Source of the DNA: Crotophaga sulcirostris
Lineage: Eukaryota > Chordata > Aves > Cuculiformes > Crotophagidae
DNA length: 64,000 bases
Reading direction: 5' to 3'
Assembly: GCA_013397455.1 (NCBI GenBank)
Contig: VYZB01000387.1
Span: 704,087 to 768,086, forward strand
This document shows positions 27,801 to 39,800 of the stretch, one piece after another; within the stretch, counting starts at the first letter, position 1; every line of letters starts with the position of its first letter. Position numbers and translations under genes: made by a program. Under the pieces are notes generated by a model. That model ran no database searches and was not told the origin of the DNA. It saw only the letters and a program-made list of their open reading frames with translations.

Positions 27801-30800
27801 TCTGTGCTGGCCAAGGCTTCAATCATTTTGCTTTTCTCTGCTTCAGAAAATGAAGAGGAGTACATCTTTAGGAGGAATTCCCAGCCATCATTAGTCTTGG
27901 CTCCAGCTGTAAATATGGCTTTCATAACATCACTAGGCAGACTACAGGGAAAAATAAAATCAACAACAAAACAAGACAACAACAAAAACAAACAAACAAA
28001 AAAGGGGGTACATAAAAATGCTCATCTGAGAAAAGAAGGAAGAAAAGTTACAAAATGAAAAGATTAGCTTGAAAGAGATGCCCGTCTTCTAAATAATTCA
28101 ATTCTGTAGCAACTGTTATTTTTCTGGACTGAATTCATGCCAGTCTAATACTTTACATCACTGGGAAAAAGCCAATCATATTAATCACATGAAAGCACAG
28201 TAAATTGTACAAAAATCTGAGTTAATGATCTGCAGCTCAAAACGCTCATGAATCCAGAGAAGAATGCATTATGCAAGATAAAAAGGTATGCTTTCACATG
28301 ACTACTAGTAATGCTGCTTGAGCACGCAGCTTAGAAAATGCAGATGGAAACAATCCCTGGCTGGCTTTGCAGTCACACTTAATGACACTGCAGATCAAGT
28401 CTTTAAATTGTAGCACAGTTCTCCCTCTCATCTTAAAACAGCAGTTATTTCTAAAAGAGAGAATAAAGTGCTTTATCAATATTCAGTTTTTGCTTGGTGG
28501 TGTGGTATTTTTCAGTTTGGTTGTTTTGTTTGTTGTTTATTTTCTCCCCAAAATGCTGGCAAGGTAACAGGAAAACAGATAAAGGAAGGGGAGTGCAGCT
28601 TTTGTGATACCTCATTGTTCCATCAGACTTCATCCACTTCTCAAACATCTCAGTGGCAGTTGTACTACAGTTTCTTATATCATGAGTGCAGGCAAAAGAT
28701 AGCAGTGTTGACCGGAGCTCTCGTTCAGACAAGGTCCCTTCATCTGTCCAACGCTGTTCATCAATTTTGTCTCCAAGCAAGTGCTCTATTCTATGCTAAA
28801 GGAGGAAAAATGATCAGCAATAGCTAAGTCTTCCCAAGAGGTTTTTCTATATAAAAATGGTTTAAAAAACGAAAAAGTTAAGTTTTAGCACTGCAGAAGT
28901 TAAAAATCGTAGTTTTTCATCTATCTGTTCCAATTTATATACACCATATGTTATCTATATGATCAAATATCAGATACTACTACATAGATCTGAAAGATGG
29001 GCCAGGCCTCCATCTTTAGTCGCACATGGAAACTGAAGATGACTCTTCAAGCAACAGTTCAGACTTCTATGCAGTTATCTTGCTATCTTCAACTACAACT
29101 CCTGTACATTTTATTGATTTTAACTCCATCAATTGACAGTTAATACACCTCCGTTTAGCATAAACAAACTTTTTTCTATAGGGTGAACACCACGTTTACC
29201 GTTTTGTAGCCTGCTGAAACCACAGTTAAGTGTCTGACTAGCTAACGTACCTCAGCTGAAACACTTGACCTCAAGTATAACCCAAGACACATTGCACTGC
29301 AAGCCATGGCTTGGGCTGTTCATCACAGCAGACCTGCAAAACCTTTGAACAGATACTAAATAAGGAAAATCGTTACAGTAGTGTTTTTTTCGTTTCTTAC
29401 AAGTTTCCCTAAGCACTCAGTAATCACCCTCACCTAGCATAAAGAAAAATATTTTACCGAACCATTTGATAATTTTCCTCTAGACTAAATCCCTTTGCTG
29501 AGATTCTACAACGTAAAATAGCAACGATAACCTTAATCCTGTAAATACATAAAGAGAGGAGACTTCACAATAAGATGGGAAATGAAAGATATTTTCTCAG
29601 CAAGCAGTGAATGTTGATTTCATTGCTAAATCTGTAGTACCATATCATGTTAATCTTTTAAATAGCTGTAATGTGACAAGGACAGCCTTTCATACGTTCC
29701 TATTTTTACAGAAAATAATTGGTTTTTTCCACCACCTCTATACAAAGCACCTATACCTATGATCTCAGCCACTCTAAAAATTTTGGAAATAATTTTTCTG
29801 TACTTGAAGGATGTCACAGACTCTTCAGTTACATATCTGATACTACACATCTGAACTTTATAATCACTACAGCAAATCCACACACACCACTGGGTTCCCA
29901 CTGCATTATACTCCTTATAAAACATTGGCAGAAGTGGGGAAGGTGATTCAATGAGACATTTCAGTAAGAGACCATTGCTACTTAACAAAAGCAGGCAAGA
30001 CTGGCAGTTATTGAGAATCTCCATGCAACTTTGTGAGATTACTGTATATGTTCAACAGTCAAGACTTGAAGACAATGCAACTATAAAGAACATTACAGCT
30101 AATTATTCCAAATTATAATATACAGAAAAATAAGGCATACCATGACTCGTGCTGCCAGCTGTTGTTCACCCTTTTTCTCTAAAAGGTTGTATATAAGATT
30201 CAGCTGAAACAAAGCTTGAGTGAGTGGTGCAGTGCTGTTCTCTTTGTTAAGGTAATCGATCAGCTCAAAGGCCTTTTCCAGAGACTCTTTTCCTAGGCTA
30301 TAGGTCAATAAACACAAATATTAAAATGTTTTCCAGAATAAAAGCACTCCCTGAAGCAAGATCAGAAGTGATATTCCCACTTATATTAACAGAGGAGTAA
30401 GTGAATAGAGGGAGTAACATAAGAAATGCTACAGATGGAGATATTTTTATATTACAATATCACTAAGACCGCAAGAAAGCAACAATGGCCCCTAACGTGA
30501 CTCTATTAACAACAATGAAAATAGGTAAGGAAGTGTGACAATGATGTCTGAAGATATTTATCATAAATGAGGGTACTCAAACCCAGGAAGAAGCTGTCAA
30601 AGAGGTAATCCAGAATGCTCAGCATCACCAGCTCTGACAGTAGTGGTGAAAGACAAGATGGAGCCCATAACAATTTGAGAAGCAAATAGCTTACTTCTCC
30701 AGAGTGGAACACACATTGACAGAGTACAGTGAAACAATTAGCTAGGCAGACTATCAGACACTAAAGAAAACAACGTCTTCCAGAAATGGAAGTTATCATG

Positions 30801-33800
30801 TGGCTCTTTGTGATGGAAATAAATGGATGCTGCTATAAAGGACAAGGGGTAACATCTAACACCAACATGGAAGCATCAGTGAAATAACTTAAAAATTATT
30901 AGTGAGTGATGAACAGTTTCAATAGGATAATGAAGACTGAACTAAAACTCTGAAGCAATCTTCTCCAGAATCTAAGTGTGATTTTCTTTGACTTGGAAAA
31001 AACTTTAAGCATGTATTAAATATATTTCCCAAAATAAAGTCTTACCCTGCAAGGCTGAAGATATTGTTGATCAAATTAGCTCTGTCTTTAGAACTCAAAG
31101 CAGTGTGGTTTTTTTTCAACAGATCAATCAGTGTTTTCCAGTCTTCAGCATAGTGTACTATGTAATAGCCATTCATGTCCACATTGAATTTTATCCATTC
31201 CACCTCTTCTGCAAGTTCAATGACAGCTAATGGACAGACAACCAGTTAGCAGCAGAAACAAACATTTAGTAACTGTTCATTCAAATCCAAATCTATGAAT
31301 TAGACTGATTCCAGAGAGCCAATAAATCCTTTTCCACTCACTAGTTCCTCCTATTCTGAAGAAGGAATAACAGCCAGTAGAAAGGTAGCATAAGCCCTAC
31401 GAGGAGCGACTGAGGGAGCTGGGGCTGTTTAGCCTGGAGAAGAGGAGGCTCAGGGGAGACCTTATGGCTCTCTACAACTACCTAAAAGGAGGTTGTAGTC
31501 AGGCAGGGGTTGGTGGTGGAGTCACTGTCCCTGGAGATGTTTAAGGGGAGATTGGATGAGGCACTGAGTGCCATGGTTTCAATGATGGGTTGGTGTTAGT
31601 GCTGGGTTATAGGCTGGACTCGATGATCTCAAAGGTCCTTTCCAACCTTGTAATACTGTGATACTGTGACTGAAGGCTCCAAAATTCCAGGTTGTACTTC
31701 TCCCTCCTTCTCCCTACATCTGATTGAATCAACAGTATCACAAGCTCCCCTGAACTGTATCTATGTAGTTTACTTAGTGCAGTGTTCTCCTCCCTCTGTA
31801 CACTCCTCCTTTCAAAAAAACCCTTATCTTCTCTGCCCATTTTCATACACACACACACACACGTACATATATATGGAGCAGTTACACATGTCACATTGAT
31901 TCAAGAAGTAGGTACTATTGCAGAAGTGGAATATTCTGGTTTGAGCTAAAGTAGAATCATTTTTTTAATTTCAGTTAAGTCTTATCTCTCTTAGAGAGTT
32001 TATTTCCTGGCATTTTCGGTATCAATATAAAGGAAGAGAGAAACAGAGAGAATTAGGCAGATGAAAGCCCACACCCTAGTTTCAAAGTCAACTAGATACA
32101 AGAAGAGACCTTTGGGAAAAAGTTCTCAATTTCAGTTAATTATATGGCTACTGCAAAAAACGTCAATCTGCATAGGACCCACAATACCTTTGACATTTAC
32201 TAAGTATTCTACTCCAAACTCATTTGTACATATCCCCTACTGTTATGTCCTCCACATCTAAGTTAGTACGATGAATGTGAAACCACCGACAGGGCCATTT
32301 AAGGTGAAACAAAAAAGAAGTCAGGCTACTTAGCTACTAGTTCTCATAAGATCAAGAACACATTGAACTAAATAGCCTTGTTTTTCCCTTATGAAAATTC
32401 AGAATATTTTTTTCTGAAATTCCATCTCAAATGAAAAAGACTAGGAATAACTTGAAGGGTGTGTAAAACCAATGTCAGAATGACATAAATCAAAATTATT
32501 TACTTTAACTTTAGTACTTCTAAAGTAATTTTAGAGAGCTAGCAATTCATAAAAATCAGTAAACAGTAAAAATGTCAAGATCAACTCTAAGAATTTGATT
32601 TTAAATTTGTATAGTTTTATTTCAATAAGTGGATGTTTATGAATTAAAAATAAATGCCAGTTAAATGCACTGAATAGTCACTTTAACAGAGGAGAAGAAA
32701 ATACATCAGCAGACATAAGATAATGAGTCAGACTGATACAAGAAGTACTTACTACTGCAAAAAGTGGAATATTCTGATTTAATCTAAAATAGAATTAGTT
32801 TACTAACTTCAACTAAGTGTCATTTAAGCAATTGCATTTTTTTTAAAGTTAGGCAGAACGTCCTGATAGCATGTTTTTTCAGAGTTTTCCCAGACACTCT
32901 TTTCTTGAGAAATGATAACATCTTGTGTTAAGAATGATATGTTTCACAGTTTCACACAGTATAACCAGGTTGGAAGAGACCTCCAAGATCATCAAGTCCA
33001 ACCTATAAGCCAACCTATAAGCCAACACGAACACCACCTCATCATCTAAACCATGGCACTCAGTGCCTCATCCAATCTTCCCTTAAACACTTCAAGGGTC
33101 GGCGACTCCACCACCACCCTGGGCAGCGCATATGTGCTGAAGAGATGTGTCTTCTGTAATTTTTCTCTATCTAAGAATGCAAGGTCAGACAGAGAACTGG
33201 CTCACCTGCACTATTAGCAGAGATTTGGCTGTTGTGAAGTTCATAACAACATTAAAATTAGTCATTGGAAAGTAACAGTATATACGAGATTTCTGGGAAA
33301 TGTTACACATGTAGGTGGAAAAGATATTCTGTAACCAGCTCTCATCTTCATTATGCATGATTGGTGGAATTATTCCTCCGTGTGTCCAGCATTGTAATAA
33401 AAGATGTTTGCTTTCTAAAACTCGAAAACAAGTCTTAGAGAGTTTTTTTTGCCAGTATTTTTGGTATCATTTGGCGACTCTGGTGGGACCCACTTTCAGG
33501 ATTTCAGATCTGTGAGGGTCAATGACGTTTCAGTTGGCAGCCAGGAACTTCTCAGGGTTGAACCTCCGCTCCCCCAGACTGTATCTTGGGAGCAAGGATT
33601 CCACTGGTATAAATTAAAGCATCCTTCCTGGATTTTGTTTGGTTGCCCACTTGTAAGTTGGAGGTGAAAGCTCTGCAGGTTTGGGCTAGAAAGGTACCTA
33701 ATTTGGATTTGAGGTTAGACTCCCCAAATTTGGTACATCTGGCATATAATCCAGATTTTGGATTGCAGGTCGAGTCCCCAGTTTTGGTACATAATCACGA

Positions 33801-36800
33801 TTTTGGGTTTGGTTTGCTTGGGGTTTATAATCGTCATGTGATTGTCTGGGTGAGGGACTCTGTAATTGCCTGTGTGACTGATGACAGTCCACGTGAAGGG
33901 TTAGAGTCCCAATTTGTTAAAGTTTGGAAAACTGACTTTGGCATGGTTTGCTGATCTGTTTTGCCTAAGATCTTAAGACTCCAGGAGTTGTAATAGCCCT
34001 TTGTTTTGGTTTGTTCGTGACCTGTCTGTAATCACCTGTTTGTAATACGAGTGTGGGATTATTGCAAGGAGGTGACAGTGTTGAAAAAAAATCCCCTCTG
34101 GGGTGCGTTTTAATGCATTGGAAGCAATTATGTGGCCAAAAGGGGGAAGAGCAACAAAAGAAAATTTAATTAAATACTGTAATCAGTGGTGGCTGTTGTA
34201 TAAATTAGACGAAGGAGAATGATGGCCCGTTAATGTGACACTGGATTATAATACTTCATTGCAGTTAACGCTTTTTCTAAGAAGAGAACAAAAATGGGAC
34301 AAAATTATGTATTTGGATATGTTTTATACATTGCGGAATCATCTGAAATAGAGGAAAAAGTGTGGTATAAATTTGGCACGTAATGATCCCCTGGTATTAA
34401 CCTTAAAAAAGGATGAAGGAAAGGTTTTAAAAAGATATTATTCTGCCTGTAGTATTGGCCAGAGGTATTTAAAATTATATGAACAGCAGAAAGATAACGA
34501 TGATGTTGCATCCATATCCCAAATGTCACGGAAGACCTTAATAAGGAGATAGAACAAAATCAGGGTGTTGCCTGACAAACTTGGGATCTTAGAGAGGATG
34601 CAGAAGACAACTGGCTGAATAAATTTTTAAGCCATACAGATGGAATATCACTGACTGGGTGGCTTGCTTCATTATTGCAGACTTTAATGTTAATCATTGT
34701 CAAAATAAGATTCGAAAACAAGTCTTAGATAGTTCACTTGCAGGCATTTTCAGTATCAAGACCAAACTCAACAAAATGCAAAAACCTATTAATGTCAGTG
34801 TAGAGATGTAGCCAAAGTGATTTTAGCACAATATAACATAAAAGCGTATAGTAACCATTCAACTGGTAAAGAAAAAATAAGGCCAGAGAAGTTTTGAGTC
34901 ACATACCTGACTTTTGGTCCAGTAAATATGCGTTAGTACAGTGGGTAAAGTTGCAGCTACTAGTTTTGTAGGTGAGAGGAATTTGCCACACATAACTGCA
35001 AAGAAAAGCAAATGTTTACTGACATATTATACACATATTATTTGTCTTGAAAGGTTTGGGGGTTTTGTTTGGCTTTGTTTTTTTTAAAATTTAAGCATTT
35101 TAATATTTTAGTAGTCTTGGCACCACTGCATACTGAGTAAAATAACAAAATACATATCTCACTCATACAATCAGAACAGCATACACAGCAATTATTTCTT
35201 TTTATTCCCATCATGTTGAGACATAGGAAAATTTCACAGAATCACAGAATTGTTTTGGTTGGAAGGGACCTTTAAAGTTCATCTAATGCAACCTCCCTGC
35301 AATAAGGAGGAACATCTTCAACTAGGTCAGGTTGCTCAGAACCCTGTCCAACCTGAGCTTGAATGTTTCCAGGAATTGGGGCCCCCACTTCCTCCTTGGG
35401 CAACTTGTTCCAGTGTTTCACCATCCTCATCATAAAAAATTCCTTCCTTATATCTACTCTGAGTCTACCCTCTTCTAGTTTAAAACCATGACCCACTGTC
35501 CTATTGCTACAGGCCCTACTAGAAAGTCTGTCCTGACCTTTCCTTTAAGTATTAAAAGGCTGCAATAAGGTCTCCCTTCTCTTCTCCAGCCTCTCTCAAC
35601 CTTTCCTCATAGAAGACGTGCTTCATCCCCCTGATCATTTTTGTGGCCCTCCTCTGGACTCACTCCAACAGGTTCATTTCTTTCTTGTGCTGAGTGACAG
35701 GTGACAGGTAATGGCCTCAAGTTGCACCAGGGGAGGTTCAGATTAGACACCAGGAAAAATTTCTTCACTGAAAGGGTGGTCAGGCACTGGAACAGGCTGC
35801 CCAGGGAGGTGGTTGAGTCAACATCTCTGGAGGTATTCGAAACACAGGTAGACGAAGTGCTTAGGGATATGGTTTAGTAGTGGACAGGTATGGTTGGACT
35901 CAGTGATCTCAAAGGTCTTTTCCAACCAACTGATTCTATGATTCTGTGTCTCTATGACCCTGGAGCTGGAAGCAGGACTCCAGCTGGGGTCTCACCAGAG
36001 TAGAGTAGAGGGGTAGAATCACCTCCCTCAACCTGCTGGCCACGTTTATTTTGATACAGCCCAGGATACAGTTGGCTTTATGAGCTGCAAGCACACACTG
36101 CCATCTTATGTTCAACTTTTCATTCACCCATACCCCCAAGTCCTTCTCAGCAGCACTAGTCTCAGTCCCTTCATCCCCTACTCTGTTCTGATACTGAGGG
36201 TTGCCTCAACTGAGGTGCAGGAACTTTCATTTGTTCTTGTTGAACCTCATGAGGTTCACACGGGCCCACTTCTCAAGCTCGTCTAGGTCCCTCTGAATAG
36301 CATCCTGTCCCTCAGGCAAGTCAATCACATCACTCAGCTTGGTGTCATCCATAAATTTGCTGAGGGCGCATTCGATACCTCTGTATGTCACTGATGAAGA
36401 TACCAAACAGTACTGGTTCCAGCACAGACCTCTGAGGGACACTGCACTAGCTAGTACTTCTTCCTCAGTTTCAGCATGCTAAGAAGCTTGCCCCAAATCA
36501 CGTGGACTGAAAACCTGCATCAGAAATTCAGCCAGTATGACTTTCATCTTAGTCCAATGTTCTGTCTTCCTAAAATTTTCCAAGGTTTATTATTTTTTTA
36601 AGAAACAATTTATCTTGATTCAAGTACAAGGCTTAAATTCCAAATAATAGTAACAGAAACTGTAATTGATTGACTACTACAAAGACTGCCTCAAGTGAAC
36701 TGCAAGCTGGAAGAATAAATGCTAAGGTGGCTCATAATGATGATAAGGACTTCACTATTTAGAGAAAACACAACTTGAAGTGAGATGAAACAAGTTGCAC

Positions 36801-39800
36801 ATATGCATTTCAGTTTTAACATGGCCCCTTTCCATGTATGACTCAAAGCACTCTTCTTCAAAAGCTTGTCATGCACTCCCCAAATTGACCTTAACGAGAA
36901 ACAGGAAAACAACTAAGCTGAAAATCCTTCCTTTACCATTCAACGACACATCACTTGCCTTCCTCCACATAATAATAATAAAATGAACCCCTGTAACTTC
37001 CAAAATATCAAGAGACAAATTCCTTTCATAGGCCTGATTCTACTAGATGATGCAAAAGTCTCAGTTCCTGTTAAGACTTCAAACAACTGAATAAAACCAC
37101 TAAGATCTCAAAAGTATTCAAACCTACATATTTTGATTTTTTATAAAATACAGTAAGGCTCATAATATAAGACATTTTCAATAACGTCATTTTTACAGTT
37201 ATCAACTGCTGCATCTTTGCTTTCTCAGCATTTGAATATGCACTTCCTTTTAGTTTTCAGTACAACGGATATGGCCTCTCACATATTCAGCCATGAAGTG
37301 ACATCTTAAAATTTTCAAGTCAAGAAAGCTTTGATTCTGGGTTCTCTACTGTCCTCTATAACAAAGCCCAAGATGTACACTGGCAGGAAGGAACAGAGGC
37401 TCTAAAGACAGATATATGTATGTAACTTCTTCAAACTTCTGCAACCTGTCTTTCTACAGCTTCCCCTTAACCATACAAAACTTTCTGAAAAGAAAAACTT
37501 ACCTGTGAGATCTGCCTTTGGTATTAGAAAACCTGAAATAGTCATTCTATTTACCACAACTCATGTCAAGCTTAAAAGCTTCAAGAAAGGATGCAAATAA
37601 TAAACTCAGTTTACAAAGGACACTACATATCTTTACCAGTTCCTTGGGTGAAAACAGACACAGATCTTCAGACAGATATTAGATGTGTGAATTTCTGTGC
37701 CAAATTCTGTATTACTACCTGCCTCCAAAGAAAATACTAGAACTCATGAATACAAGTGAGAAAGGTGTACAAAACATAAGATATCTGCAGGTAGATTTTA
37801 ATGGATAAGAAGTATTAAGAAGGTACTAACCTTGCATCTGATGTCCAATTTTCTGGTTCCATGCAATACAAAAATTTCTCTTGTTGTACAGAAATAATCT
37901 TTCCCTTTCGAACAACAGTTACTAAAGGAAATCCTTTATGTAAAATCCAAGTTTTCATCAACTTTTTTACATCTAGTGTTCCATTGGTAATCTGTAAAAA
38001 ACAATCATAACATAATAAGAAAAAGGGAAACGAAGAACATATTTAAATCTTCCAACTTGACTTACAAAGTAGTAGCATGATTCTGCATCTGTAAACAATG
38101 ACTTTGACTCTGAGTTTGTCAATTTCAAAAGCAACTATTTAAGGGAGCAACTGATTTCTATTTTCTTAACTTAAGGGAATCCTAGCCAAGCAGTGGAAAG
38201 ACAAATTTGAAACATCAGATACGTTGAACTGGTATGTCAATGGAGAAGAGAATGTTACAGAAAAGAAAGTTATTGTAAGCTCCCAAGCTCCCCCCACCCT
38301 TTCTCTTTGCTTATTGGCATTCTGATATTATTTGGGTGTTTCAGGTTAAAGATCTTCTTCTAATTCTGAAATTAATATTAGAAATTGAATAAAACAATGT
38401 TTGTACAACAAAAACAACATAACCTTTACATTAAGCAGTCTCTCTTTTCTTTATTTCCCACCCCCCCTTCCTTTCCCACTTAAAATCCTTTGCATAGCTT
38501 AACCTCCAACCTCTTCCAATCTTTCAGGAAGAACTGTTTGTACTACAACATCCCTACTGAAGGACAAGTACTTTATAATGTCTACATATCATCGCCTTTT
38601 TATTAGCAGAGATGATCATCCAACCTGAAAAAGGCAGTATGTCCCCTAACATACGAAAAATTTGGTTTTAAATTGAGCCATCAGGAACACAAGGAAATTA
38701 TGTAATTATTCAACTTACACATAACTTTTACCAACCCATACTGTGTCTTTCTCTAGATTACTCCATCAGCAACTTACTGCCCACTGTTCTGTTCAAGCCA
38801 ACAACAACGTGCAGTTTACCCTCATGGGAAAGTACTATATTATTTATGTAGAGAACTACCATATACTTCAATTCCAGGGAAGCAATTCTCTGTCAGAAGT
38901 TTAAAATTTATAAAATTTTAAGTCTACATGTTTTTTAGCTTTTACATACTTAAAAAAACCCACTCTTGGCTAAATCCTTGTCCTCCCTCTTATTATCACA
39001 AGCAATCATTGTTACTACAATGTTAAAGTATGCCATCCCTTCATAAATTGCCCAAGACATGCTGAATGCATGCTCGCACTTTCTTTTGCCACTAGGTTTT
39101 CCTTTCTCTCCTGTTACACTTTGAAACCACCAAGAAATCTGTAAGATCAATGCCAGTCAGCCTAAAAAAGACCAAACCAAAAAAAAAAAACCTAAAGCCA
39201 AGATGAGAGGAATGTTAAGAGATCAGGAGACTAATCAAGTCTAATACTTGCACCTTGCCAACTTCCCTGTTTCACACGTCTAATCTGTGAAGAGACATGA
39301 GTAAATCTGAAATTTGCTCCATTGAAATAATTGTATTCCAAAATATAACCTTCCCCAATGACCTGAAATTAAACCAGTTTACTAGAAAATGTAGGTTCAT
39401 AGTCTCATCATAGCAAAAATTTTATTGACATTACTTTATTTTATTGACATTTCTTTGAACAGTAGTTCCTAACTCCAATGAAAGCAATGCAAAGCAAAGC
39501 AAGTAATGCATCCTTCTTCCCTCTAGGCAAGGCATACAAAACATTTGCTCCTTTTTTCATTTACAGATTTTTAGTTTAATTCATATGCAGTTTTCTCATC
39601 TTCACGCCAATTATGGCCACCTATTGTCACAGAGAAGGTTAAGACTTAAGAAATTATTGTGAATTTTGCTGTATGGACAGCAAATATTTCTGACCAAAGA
39701 AAAGGACACTTTTACAGTGGGAATTTTCAAACACATTCAGCCTAGGCATAATTAGTGGGAGCAAAAGGAAAAACAGCCAGTTTGCTGAATACATCTGGTT

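Noticed and set aside
28294..28479. 61-codon minus-strand frame with an acceptor-like tttag between LNPEP exons 14 and 15
   Set aside because: Exons 14 and 15 join in frame without it, and its sequence matches nothing in the M1 family.
33643..33954. 103-codon frame in the retroviral leader
   Set aside because: Lies in the untranslated leader between the primer-binding site and the gag-like remnant; no gag motif.
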